Part shown: piece by piece, positions 15,324-22,561 of the stretch
Layout of the letters: every line of letters starts with the position of its first letter
Position numbering within the stretch: the first letter of the stretch is position 1
Assembly (NCBI GenBank): GCA_900540535.1
Contig: UQGM01000028.1
Location: forward strand, 1-34,611
Direction: 5' to 3'
Source: an uncultured Oscillospiraceae bacterium
GTDB lineage: Bacteria > Bacillota > Clostridia > Oscillospirales > Acutalibacteraceae
Length of the DNA stretch: 34,611 nt
Translations under genes and position numbers: made by a program
Notes under the pieces: model-generated
Seen by the model: the letters and a program-made list of their open reading frames with translations, nothing else
Told to the model about the DNA's origin: nothing
The model's database searches: none

Positions 15324-16631
15324 GTGCTTGCTCTGCCCATAATGATTCAAAACTTTATAGTGTCATCCCTTAACATGGTTGATACTTTGATGATAGGCAA
15401 GGTGGGCGAGGATGAAATCGCCGCACTGGGAATTGCCAATCAGCTTTTCTTTATGTTCAATCTTATTATAATAGGAGTAACTGCCGGATGCTGTATGTTC
15501 ATTTCACAGTATTGGGGCAGCGGTGATAAAAGGCGCATAAAGAACGTATCGGCCATAGGCCTTACACTGATTTTTGTTACAGGAGCCATTTTCACTTTGG
15601 CGGCACTTGTTTTTCCGTCGCCCATCCTGGGACTTTTTACCGATGATTTGAGGGTAGTTTCCCTCGGAGTTGACTATGTAAAGATAGTTTCGCTCAGTTA
15701 CATAATGACCGGTATTTCCTTTTTCCTTGCCGGAGCTTTGAGAAGCATAGGCAGCGCAAGGCTTCCCATGGTTGTCAGTGCCATTGCGGTGCTTATTAAT
15801 GCCGGACTTAACTACATATTCATTTTCGGAAACTTTGGTGCGCCGAAAATGGGGGTAAAGGGAGCGGCTCTCTGTACGCTTATAGCACGTATCTGTGAAA
15901 TTATATTGATATTTATCCTTGCTTTTAAAAAGGGATCAGCTCTTAAAGGCGGATTTAAAGAATACTTTGGATTCGATAAGGTTTTTGCAAAGAAAATCAT
16001 GGCATCGGCATTTCCCGTTATACTAAATGAGGCTCTTTGGGGTCTTGGAATGACCTTTTACACTGCCGCTTACGGACAGATAGGCAAGGAAGCCATTGCC
16101 GTTATGCAGATATGCAACACAGTGCTAAACCTTATGATGGTTGCCTGCTTCAGTATTGCAAATGCTGCAATGGTTATGGTAGGCCATGAAATAGGGGGAG
16201 GAGATATCCCAAAAGCAAAGGTATATGCTGAAAGATATGCGGTTATTTCCTTTATTTTAGGTCTTTTAATGGGCGCTTCGATTCTGATTTTTTCAAATCC
16301 GATTTTGTCCCTGTTCAATGTCTCCGAAAATGTAAAAAATGCAGCTGTGACTATTTTTATAATTTTCGCCGTGGTTTCACCTGTAAGGGCAATGAACAAT
16401 TCCTGTATAACGGGTATATTCAGAGGCGGCGGAGACGCCAAATTCGCCCTTGCCGTTGAGCTGGTTTCTATGTGGATAATCGGTGTACCTCTGGCATTTT
16501 TAGGAGCTGCTGTTTGGGGATTGACCATAGAGCAGGTTGTAATCCTTACCACAGCCGAAGAGGTTTTTAAAGTCATAATGTGTCTTATAAGATTTAAAAG
16601 AGGAAAATGGATTCACGATTTGACAAAGTAA
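15324..16631 (+). CDS. MATE family efflux transporter
   Basis: A 12-helix multidrug and toxin extrusion transporter (Na+ or H+ antiporter) of about 435-455 residues. Typical features are LALPIMIQNFIVSSLNMVDTLMIG at the first helix, GAGRSIG-like GALRSIGSARLPM in the middle, the second-half repeat AFPVILNEALWGLGMTFYTAAYGQIG, and NNSCITGIFRGGGDAKFAL. The start is uncertain. The coded family N-terminus (KGFLGSLKGDRQFFNKLF) continues upstream of the GTG at 15324, back to an in-frame TAA at 15240-15242. That stretch contains no ATG, GTG or TTG; the only candidate is ATA at 15267. GTG 15324 has no Shine-Dalgarno sequence. It is a single-gene unit with its own promoter and terminator. Confidence 0.88.
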   Translation: MLALPIMIQNFIVSSLNMVDTLMIGKVGEDEIAALGIANQLFFMFNLIIIGVTAGCCMFISQYWGSGDKRRIKNVSAIGLTLIFVTGAIFTLAALVFPSPILGLFTDDLRVVSLGVDYVKIVSLSYIMTGISFFLAGALRSIGSARLPMVVSAIAVLINAGLNYIFIFGNFGAPKMGVKGAALCTLIARICEIILIFILAFKKGSALKGGFKEYFGFDKVFAKKIMASAFPVILNEALWGLGMTFYTAAYGQIGKEAIAVMQICNTVLNLMMVACFSIANAAMVMVGHEIGGGDIPKAKVYAERYAVISFILGLLMGASILIFSNPILSLFNVSENVKNAAVTIFIIFAVVSPVRAMNNSCITGIFRGGGDAKFALAVELVSMWIIGVPLAFLGAAVWGLTIEQVVILTTAEEVFKVIMCLIRFKRGKWIHDLTK

Positions 16632-16646
16632 AATTGAGTAGACTGA

Positions 16647-16680
16647 AAAAGGGAGCTTTCTTTTATGAAAGCTCCCTTTT
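16647..16680. terminator. Bidirectional terminator between MATE and ABC-F genes
   Basis: A perfect 14-bp stem AAAAGGGAGCTTTC / GAAAGCTCCCTTTT with a 6-base loop. The T-run on + and A-run on the other side make it usable by both convergent genes. Confidence 0.88.
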
Positions 16681-16695
16681 TGATTAACTGAATGT

Positions 16696-18162
16696 TCAGC
16701 CTTTTAATTCTATTTTCTTTGTAGCAATGGTGTCTCTGAATAATCCATCATGTTCTACAAAAAGCATGGTAGGTGAAAAATCCCTGATGAGTTCTTCTAT
16801 CTGCATACGGGAATAAATATCAATAAAATTAAGCGGTTCGTCCCAAATATACAGATGTGCGTGTTCACAAAGACTTTTGGCAATAAGCACTTTCTTTTTC
16901 TGGCCTTGTGAAAAATTCTCAATGTCTTTTTCAAATTGTATACGTTCAAAGTCCATTTTACGTAAAATAGCTTTGAAAAGGCTTTCGTCAATATTATTGC
17001 TTTGTGCAAAGTCTGATAATTTACCTTTAAGTGAACCTGTATCCTGAGGAACATATGACACTATAAGACCGGAGCTTTTTTGAAATTGCCCTGTGTGTTT
17101 GATTGGTTCATTCATCAATAGTTTTAGCAGACTGCTTTTTCCGCTTCCGTTCCTGCCGTCGAGTACCACTCTGTCACCTCGATGTATTGTAAATGAGACA
17201 GGTTTATTTATAATTTTTTCATCGTAGATAACAGAAACCTCAGAAAATACTGCAAGAGTATCTGAATGGTGTATAAGGGGAGAGATTTTCAAAGTTTCCG
17301 CAGTTTCAAAATTCTGTAAAAGCTTTGATTTCTCCTCTATATTTTTTTGCTGTCGTAATTCAATGGATTTAGACCGCTTCATCATTTTTGCAGCTTTGTG
17401 ACCTATATATCCTTTATCAAAGGAGCCTGCCTTTGTCGATTCTACTTTATCAGACCATTCAGCTGAGCGTCTGGCGGATTTTTCCAGTCTTTTTATATCT
17501 TTTTTCAGATGCTCGTTTTTTAACAGTTCAGATTCCTGCTGTGCTTCAAAATTTTTAATCCATGTGGAAAAGTTTCCGCTTTGTATTTCTATATTTGCTC
17601 TGTTTAAAGATAAAATATGGTCTACGCAGCTGTCTAAAAAAAGTCTGTCATGGGAAACCAATATAAATCCCTTTTTTCTTTTTAAATAAGACGCTACTGT
17701 TTCACGTGCCTTTGTATCCAGATGATTGGTAGGTTCATCAATTAAAAGAAAATGATTTTCATTGAGAAAAAGAGCGGAAAGCAATGCCTTTGTCTGCTCT
17801 CCGTTTGAAAGGGTACGGAATGGTCTGTAAAGAATATCAATGTCAGCTTCGAGGTATGAAAGCTCACGGATAATTTCCCATTCTTCGCAGTCTGGTGCAA
17901 TATTATGCAAAATTTCCTTTGTCAGCCTGTTTTGGTCATCAACCTTATAAGGGAAATAGTCAAATTGAACAGATGATATGATTTTTCCGTTATATTCATA
18001 TTTACCAAGCAGAAGATTTAAAAATGTGGTTTTGCCTCTTGCGTTTCTGCCTATAAATCCGAGTTTCCAATCGGTATCTATTACGAAACTCACATTTTCA
18101 AAAATATTGTCATAGCTTGACGGATAGGCAAAAGTAAGATTTTCTACTTTTATCATTGACAT
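16696..18162 (-). CDS. ABC-F ribosomal protection protein, Lsa-like
   Basis: A 488-residue cytoplasmic twin-ATPase closely resembling the Lsa subfamily. In characterised members it displaces lincosamides, streptogramin A and pleuromutilins from the ribosome. It begins MSMIKVENLTFAYPSSYDNIFENVSF. Walker A1 is GRNARGKTT (one Gly-to-Ala relative to the usual GRNGRGKTT), signature LSNGEQ, Walker B LLIDEPTNHLD. A basic linker of about 75 residues (KDIKRLEKSARRSAEWSDKV to GHKAAKMMKRSKSIE) reaches the peptidyl transferase centre. The second cassette has Walker A GRNGSGKSS, signature FSQGQKKK and Walker B LYIWDEPLNFID. ATG 18162 is chosen over a frame extension to 18234 because GGGAGAG precedes it and the extension lies inside the attenuator hairpin. 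Inducible through the leader at 18193-18403. Confidence 0.92.
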   Translation of the reverse strand: MSMIKVENLTFAYPSSYDNIFENVSFVIDTDWKLGFIGRNARGKTTFLNLLLGKYEYNGKIISSVQFDYFPYKVDDQNRLTKEILHNIAPDCEEWEIIRELSYLEADIDILYRPFRTLSNGEQTKALLSALFLNENHFLLIDEPTNHLDTKARETVASYLKRKKGFILVSHDRLFLDSCVDHILSLNRANIEIQSGNFSTWIKNFEAQQESELLKNEHLKKDIKRLEKSARRSAEWSDKVESTKAGSFDKGYIGHKAAKMMKRSKSIELRQQKNIEEKSKLLQNFETAETLKISPLIHHSDTLAVFSEVSVIYDEKIINKPVSFTIHRGDRVVLDGRNGSGKSSLLKLLMNEPIKHTGQFQKSSGLIVSYVPQDTGSLKGKLSDFAQSNNIDESLFKAILRKMDFERIQFEKDIENFSQGQKKKVLIAKSLCEHAHLYIWDEPLNFIDIYSRMQIEELIRDFSPTMLFVEHDGLFRDTIATKKIELKG

Positions 18163-18192
18163 AGTTATCTCTCCCGTAATGCTTTTAAAAGC

Positions 18193-18403
18193 AAAAAATA
18201 TGAGCTGCAAGAAAGTATAATTTCTGCAGCTCATAATAGTAAAATACTATGCCCATATAAAAAGGCGTGAAATCATTATAAGAGAGAGCTTAAATTTATA
18301 ACTTTCCTGCAAAAGACGCAATAATACTGCAAAGCAGCATTACGGCATTTTAAAAATTATTTGCAAGAAAAGTTACGCATTTTTTCACCCCTTCAAATTA
18401 TTG
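18193..18403 (-). promoter_or_regulatory. Ribosome-mediated transcription attenuator of the ABC-F gene
   Basis: Leader RNA on the minus strand. A terminator with a 10-bp stem ATGAGCTGCA / TGCAGCTCAT (18234-18225 with 18209-18200) is followed by six T (18198-18193), ahead of the ABC-F start. Its descending arm contains ACTTTCTTGCA (18216-18206). The segment TGCAGGAAAGT (18311-18301) can pair over 11 bases with that arm (one G-U), which would break the terminator. The same segment can instead pair with CTTTTCTTGCA inside the upstream leader peptide gene (18373-18362). Ribosome stalling on the leader peptide would free the antiterminator. A further 7-bp hairpin, AATGCTG / CAGTATT, lies at about 18323-18341. 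Confidence 0.75.
18357..18380 (-). CDS. Seven-residue leader peptide (MRNFSCK)
   Basis: ATG at 18380, TAA at 18359-18357, encoding MRNFSCK. AAGGGGTG lies six bases upstream of the ATG, an excellent ribosome binding site. It starts about 23 bases after the predicted transcription start. Its codons overlap the pairing segment of the attenuator. A ribosome arrested here by an antibiotic would control the choice between terminator and antiterminator for the downstream Lsa-like ABC-F gene. The peptide's role is inferred from position and base pairing. Confidence 0.72.
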   Translation of the reverse strand: MRNFSCK

Positions 18404-18409
18404 ATAATA

Positions 18410-18438
18410 AGCATATCATAAACTTTTCGAATAATCAA
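18410..18438 (-). promoter_or_regulatory. Promoter of the ABC-F leader transcript
   Basis: On the minus strand, TTGATT (18438-18433), 17-base spacer, TATGCT (18415-18410) with an extended -10 TG. Transcription should begin near 18403, just before the leader peptide. Confidence 0.65.
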
Positions 18439-18465
18439 GCGTATTGTAAATCTATGTTAGAACGA

Positions 18466-19344
18466 TTATTCCTGTGTACTGTTTTCGCTGTATTCCCATG
18501 TGAAGTATGGGGAGTTGGCAAAATCACCTGCGTTTGCGCCTTCAATTTGACGGGCAAAACCGAATTTGGCGGTTCCGTCTTCATAAAGTTTGTATGTGTA
18601 CTCAGATATATTTATATCCTCTGCGGTCCATACATAATATATAAGCTCTGTGTAATTTTTACCAAAAGAATCCGTTTTCTGTTCTGTTCTCTGTTCGAGA
18701 GCGTAATAAACAGTTGTGCCCAGAGCGGAGGTTATTTCATTGCGGATTGTTTCAGCTGCGGGAAGATCTTCTGATAATTCGGTGGGAGAAAGATTTTTAG
18801 TATAGTTTGCAGCACTTTCTGCATTGTCAATATTCTGCTGTGTGCCTGCAAAAAGTGCAAATTTTCCTGCGGAAGCGGCGATAACAAGCAGTGTAATAAC
18901 TGTGATAATAATTATTCTTTTCTTTAAGGATTTTGCTGTGCCGGCTTTTTTTTGCTTGATAAGAGTAGTTACAATTAATATTGCGCTCAGTGCAGTTGTG
19001 CAGTAGCAGCAAATGTATATGTAAAAAGGAGCGTCAGTTGTTGCAATGATTATGTTCGGTAGCATGAAAATGTGAGCAGAGAAAACGATAAGGGATAAAA
19101 ACGGTGACCATTTTCCCGGTTCAACACTTATTTTTTCTCCGTCAACTATCTGAGTAGTTTCACCATCGCTTTTAAGCTGTGAACGCATGAGACCTGCGGA
19201 AAACAGCACCGAAACAACACCTATAATCATCAGAGGAGCGTTTGAAGTTGTAAAGTACACAGAGCTCATAATCGCATAAAAAGCGCCGAAAAGTATGAGC
19301 AGTACAGCAGATACAATATTAAAGATTTTTAATCCTTTATTCAC
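18466..19344 (-). CDS. Membrane protein with extracytoplasmic C-terminal domain, unknown
   Basis: A 292-residue protein starting at GTG (19344), with CAGGAGAG about seven bases upstream. It has five hydrophobic segments: IVSAVLLILFGAFYAIMSSV, APLMIIGVVSVLFSAGL, FLSLIVFSAHIFMLPNIII, FYIYICCYCTTALSAILIV and IIIITVITLLVIAASAGKFAL. A soluble domain of about 120 residues follows (NIDNAESAANYTKNLSPTEL to the end), apparently outside the cell. No family is recognised. It is a single-gene unit with a promoter at 19396-19425. There is no obvious terminator between its stop and the ABC-F promoter, so read-through into the attenuator leader is possible. Confidence 0.78.
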   Translation of the reverse strand: MNKGLKIFNIVSAVLLILFGAFYAIMSSVYFTTSNAPLMIIGVVSVLFSAGLMRSQLKSDGETTQIVDGEKISVEPGKWSPFLSLIVFSAHIFMLPNIIIATTDAPFYIYICCYCTTALSAILIVTTLIKQKKAGTAKSLKKRIIIITVITLLVIAASAGKFALFAGTQQNIDNAESAANYTKNLSPTELSEDLPAAETIRNEITSALGTTVYYALEQRTEQKTDSFGKNYTELIYYVWTAEDINISEYTYKLYEDGTAKFGFARQIEGANAGDFANSPYFTWEYSENSTQE

Positions 19345-19395
19345 GATAATCTCTCCTGTTTATTTGAAAAATTCAAAATGTATTTATTGAAATCA

Positions 19396-19425
19396 ATTAT
19401 ACTTTTATTGGTTTGTATGTGTCAA
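19396..19425 (-). promoter_or_regulatory. Promoter of the 292-residue membrane protein
   Basis: On the minus strand, TTGACA (19425-19420), 18-base spacer, TATAAT (19401-19396). Confidence 0.7.
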
Positions 19426-19448
19426 GTATCGTTTGATAAGGAGAAGAA

Positions 19449-19481
19449 AAAGCAGACTTTCTATTTATGAAAGTCTGCTTT
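19449..19481 (-). terminator. Terminator after the EEP phosphohydrolase gene
   Basis: A perfect 13-bp stem AAAGCAGACTTTC / GAAAGTCTGCTTT with a 7-base loop, downstream of the minus-strand stop at 19501, followed on minus by TTTTTC. Confidence 0.85.
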
Positions 19482-19500
19482 AATTTATAGGTATTTAATT

Positions 19501-20550
19501 TTATTTAAGCTTAACTTCAAGATAAACAGGATTATGGTCTGCTGCGTGGAAGCCTAAATCCTGAGTTTCAACGGTTACCTTTTCAACGTTGGGTGAAAGA
19601 ATGAATCCGTCTATAACATAGTGCTGGCTTGTTGCTGCATCATATGGTTTATCGAGAAGACGACAGGTTGGAACAGATGTGTCATATGCAAAGGACCAGC
19701 CTGCAGGAAGAACCGTATTTTCCAGTGTGCCCGGTGTCCATGTTTCTGTATTCTGAATTGGGTATGCATCTACACCGCCGGGGAAAGTCTGGTTAAAGTC
19801 TCCGCCGGCAATTACATAGTTACCTTTTTCATATTCCTTCTGCAAAATAGAGAAAAGCATCTGTGTCTGTGCTGCTTTTCCGGCTCCGTCGTCATAGGCT
19901 TCAAGGTGAAGGTTTACTATAACAAGTTCCTTATCGCTGCCTTCAATCGGGACACGGTTTATAAGTAAGCAGCGCTTGAGGTTTGCTGCGGAAACAGGCC
20001 ACTTGAAGGGGCAGGGGAGACTGACTCTTTCAGCCGATGAAACGGTGTAATCAGTAAGGGTCAGAATACCTGAGTTGACCTTTCCGATTGGCGGGAATGG
20101 GAACGGTACAAAGGGACATGAATAATTCAGTGCGAAAGTACCAAAGAGATTTGTATTTTTCATGTAGGATTCTACCTGATTTACGCTGTATGAACGGCTG
20201 GAGTTTTGATCTACTTCCTGTAAAAGATAGAAGTCAGCTTTTTTGTCAGTTATGAACTTAGAAATCTCGTTCATGTTTTCGTTCATACGATCTTCATCGG
20301 TAGATTTAACTTTTTTTCCGCCGTCCATGAAGAAATCGGCATTGTCACCGAGACCTGCGTATCCGGTGTTGAAGCTGATGAGCTTTACTGTGTCGCCGGA
20401 GAATGTTTTACGGCTTTCTGAAGCGGAGACATCTATCGTTTCAATGTCGTCGGGTTTGTATTCTCGGATACTGAGATAAGCGACAAATCCTCCCAGAACC
20501 AGAACCACGACAAGTAAGATGATTCCTAAAATTTTCAATACTTTTTTCAT
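19501..20550 (-). CDS. Membrane-anchored endonuclease/exonuclease/phosphatase (EEP) family protein
   Basis: A 349-residue Mg2+-dependent phosphodiesterase-fold protein. One N-terminal transmembrane helix (about 6-26, ILGIILLVVVLVLGGFVAYL) anchors an extracytoplasmic EEP domain. The catalytic series is intact: LISFNTG (Asn about 61), LLQEVD (Glu112), IVNLHLEA (His), AGGDFN (Asp/Asn) and the terminal AADHNPV Asp-His pair. Such proteins cleave nucleic acid, inositol phosphate or sphingolipid-type phosphodiesters; the substrate cannot be read here. The start is fixed by GGAGGT six bases before ATG 20550, rather than a longer frame to 20598. The gene is preceded by a strong promoter and an unusual hairpin leader. 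Confidence 0.88.
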   Translation of the reverse strand: MKKVLKILGIILLVVVLVLGGFVAYLSIREYKPDDIETIDVSASESRKTFSGDTVKLISFNTGYAGLGDNADFFMDGGKKVKSTDEDRMNENMNEISKFITDKKADFYLLQEVDQNSSRSYSVNQVESYMKNTNLFGTFALNYSCPFVPFPFPPIGKVNSGILTLTDYTVSSAERVSLPCPFKWPVSAANLKRCLLINRVPIEGSDKELVIVNLHLEAYDDGAGKAAQTQMLFSILQKEYEKGNYVIAGGDFNQTFPGGVDAYPIQNTETWTPGTLENTVLPAGWSFAYDTSVPTCRLLDKPYDAATSQHYVIDGFILSPNVEKVTVETQDLGFHAADHNPVYLEVKLK

Positions 20551-20577
20551 AGCACGACCTCCGTTTATTAAAAATAA

Positions 20578-20634
20578 CCGACCGTTTTCACAGCTCACAC
20601 ATAATGTGAAAGCTCATCTGACGGAAAACGTCGG
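20578..20634 (-). promoter_or_regulatory. Long hairpin in the 5' leader of the EEP gene
   Basis: On the minus strand, CCGACGTTTTC (20634-20624) pairs with GAAAACGGTCGG (20589-20578), leaving one bulged C. An inner stem AGC-tt-TCACA / TGTGA-GCT (about 20614-20592) has a 5-base loop. After the outer stem come TTATTTTT, then the ribosome binding site. It starts about eight bases from the predicted RNA 5' end. It could be an attenuator/terminator or a 5' stability element; no known class is recognised. Confidence 0.55.
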
Positions 20635-20648
20635 AGTAATATTTTTGT

Positions 20649-20677
20649 ATTATACACTAATAAAAAGAGCTTTTCAA
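20649..20677 (-). promoter_or_regulatory. Promoter of the EEP phosphohydrolase gene
   Basis: On the minus strand, TTGAAA (20677-20672), 17-base spacer, TATAAT (20654-20649), with the hairpin leader directly downstream. Confidence 0.8.
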
Positions 20678-20741
20678 TATTATGAATAAAAAATTTAATC
20701 AATTAAGAAAAATAATGTGCATTATCAACTCATTATACAAA

Positions 20742-20775
20742 AACGGCAGAAGTCAGAAAATCGACTTCTGCCGTT
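20742..20775 (-). terminator. Terminator after the GNAT pseudogene
   Basis: A perfect 13-bp stem AACGGCAGAAGTC / GACTTCTGCCGTT with an 8-base loop, followed on the minus strand by TTTTTG. It lies 24 bases after the ancestral stop of the GNAT gene (20799), not after the premature stop, supporting the longer ancestral reading frame. Confidence 0.88.
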
Positions 20776-20798
20776 CTCGGGTATGTTAATTTAACTTT

Positions 20799-21314
20799 TT
20801 ATGCCCTGATTTTGCTGTAATAGACAACTGAGGAATATGAACCATCTTTATTTAGTCTTCGGCTTGGGATACATCCGTCTTATTTGAATCCGGCTTTTTC
20901 CATTACTTTAGAGGACTGTCTATTAAGCTCATTGCAGGAGCATTCCACTAAATAATAATTTCTTTCACCGAGAAGATAGTCTGAAACAGCTCTCAATGCT
21001 ACTGCCGCATATCCATTGCCCCAATAATCATACATAATCACATATCCTACATTGCAGTAATTATTTTTGACATCGATATTATTTACAGAAAGATTCCCGA
21101 TTGCAGTATTGTTTTCTTTTAATTCAATAACCCATTTTTCATGGTTATTGGTATCTGCGTCAGAAATCCACTTTTTTATGCACTCGAGTTCTTCTTCCTT
21201 TGATAAATCCGGAAAACTGATATATTTATGTAATCTCTCATCTTTTAGAATACTATACTGCATATCTATGTCAGTGGTTTTATATCTTCGTAAAATCAAT
21301 CTTTCCGTTTCCAG
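20799..21314 (-). pseudogene. GNAT N-acetyltransferase (RimJ/RimL type), interrupted
   Basis: Translation gives a RimL-like acetyltransferase: LILRRYKTTDIDMQYSI, then YVIMYDYWGNGYAAVALRAV (acetyl-CoA loop) and LNRQSSKVMEKAGFK. At that point (20882-20880) an in-frame TAA interrupts it. The same frame continues for another 26 codons as DGCIPSRRLNKDGSYSSVVY and YSKIRA to a TAA at 20799, which is exactly the conserved C-terminus of this family. At the 5' end the family's usual M-E-T-E-R-L is encoded as L-E-T-E-R-L, with CTG at 21314 directly after an in-frame TAA and no ribosome binding site; TTG at 21299 is the only other start. Both start and C-terminus are therefore damaged. An uninterrupted piece of 139 codons remains (20880-21299). 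Confidence 0.78.
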
Positions 21315-21373
21315 TTAAGGACTAAGCATTCCTGTCACATCCTTATTTTTTAGGTTCTGTGCCGCTATAAAAA

Positions 21374-22546
21374 TCATTTACGCCAAAGGAGCGTAATACA
21401 TTCTGTATGAGCCGTAAAGGGGAACATATCAACAGGCTTTATTTTCTTAACCTTATATCCGTTCTTTGTAAGGTAAAATAAATCACGTCGCTGAGTTTCG
21501 GGGTTACAGGAAATATATACAATTCTTTCGGGCGCAAGCTTTACCGCAGACGCAAGAAATTTTTTGTCGCTGCCGGCTCTTGGCGGATCCATAAACAGTA
21601 CCTGAGCCTTTTCGCCTGAAAAGACAAAGTCCTCCATAAAATCTCCCGCATCGCAGGGATAAAATTCAGTATTTGAAATATCGTTAAGCTTTGCATTTTT
21701 TTCTGCGTCGGCTATGGCGTCTGTATTTGAGTCGGCACCGATAACTCTTTTTGCACCGGAGCTTGCACAAATTCCTATTGTACCTATTCCGCAGTAAGCG
21801 TCAATTACCGTTTCGCTTCCTGTCAGTTCTGCAAATGAAATGGCGGTTTCATAAAGCACCTTAGTTTGAACAGGATTTACCTGATAAAAAGAGCGGGGAG
21901 AAATAATAAACTTTTTTCCGCAGAGGATGTCTATTATTGTACCGCTGCCGTAAACGGTGCGGCTTTCGCTTCCAAGCACCAGTTTTCGTTTGCTTTTGCT
22001 TATGTTTATTACGATTGTTGTAATTTCGGGACAGTGACTTAGTATGGCATTAATAAAGCTCTTTTCGTTTTTAAGCTTATCCTCATAGAGAACTATTACC
22101 GCCATAATCTGATTGGTTTCAAAGCCTCTTCGTATAAGTACATGGCGCAGTATGCCTGTTCCCGTTTCTGGATTATAAGCTTTTATCTTGAAGCTTGCTG
22201 CAAGGCGAGTGATTTCTCCTATTATTCTGTTTGAAATTTCATCCTGAATCATGCAGTCCTGAACGGGAACGGTTTTTCCTGTAGCGGACTGATAAACACC
22301 TGAATAAAGTTTGCCGTGAAGATTTACAAAAGATGCCTGTGCTTTGTTGCGGTAATGACAGGGATTTTTCATGCCGACAATTTTTCCGACTTTGCCGAAA
22401 TCTCCCAAAAGTCTGTTGACTACGGACTGCTTAAATTTAAGCTGTCTTTCGTAGTCCATGTTCTGCAAGCTGCATCCGCCGCATTTTTTGTGGTAAGGAC
22501 ACTGATTTTCTTTTGGGATTTTTTTCTTTTCGTTTTCCTTTTTCAT
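21374..22546 (-). CDS. rlmD: 23S rRNA (uracil-5)-methyltransferase, RlmD/RumA type without TRAM domain
   Basis: A 390-residue SAM-dependent methyltransferase forming 5-methyluridine in 23S rRNA. It lacks the N-terminal TRAM domain usual in RlmD and starts directly at the iron-sulfur cysteines (C16-x5-C22-xx-C25, CPYHKKCGGC; fourth C98 in VQDCMI). The SAM motif is VIDAYCGIGTIG. The DPPRAGSD motif follows, and the catalytic nucleophile lies in YISCNPETQRRD (C347). It is the third gene of a probable operon, 15 bases after rsmF, with AAGGGG before the ATG. A second, TRAM-containing paralog is at 27991-29346; which of them modifies which uridine cannot be told, so the symbol is tentative. Confidence 0.88.
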   Translation of the reverse strand: MKKENEKKKIPKENQCPYHKKCGGCSLQNMDYERQLKFKQSVVNRLLGDFGKVGKIVGMKNPCHYRNKAQASFVNLHGKLYSGVYQSATGKTVPVQDCMIQDEISNRIIGEITRLAASFKIKAYNPETGTGILRHVLIRRGFETNQIMAVIVLYEDKLKNEKSFINAILSHCPEITTIVINISKSKRKLVLGSESRTVYGSGTIIDILCGKKFIISPRSFYQVNPVQTKVLYETAISFAELTGSETVIDAYCGIGTIGICASSGAKRVIGADSNTDAIADAEKNAKLNDISNTEFYPCDAGDFMEDFVFSGEKAQVLFMDPPRAGSDKKFLASAVKLAPERIVYISCNPETQRRDLFYLTKNGYKVKKIKPVDMFPFTAHTECITLLWRK

Positions 22547-22561
22547 TGTTTTACCCCTTGT

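Noticed and set aside
16070..16576. 168-codon minus-strand frame inside the MATE gene
   Set aside because: A shadow of the MATE coding sequence with no recognisable domain and no start signals.
18163..18234. In-frame 24-codon N-terminal extension of the ABC-F protein (MSCRNYTFLQ...)
   Set aside because: The extension is the terminator hairpin of the attenuator read as codons; the Lsa family starts at MSMIKV, where a ribosome binding site is present.
20880..20882. Stop-codon reassignment or programmed read-through at the TAA in the GNAT gene
   Set aside because: Other genes in the window use TAA as a normal stop, TAA is the least leaky stop, and the same gene has also lost its start codon.
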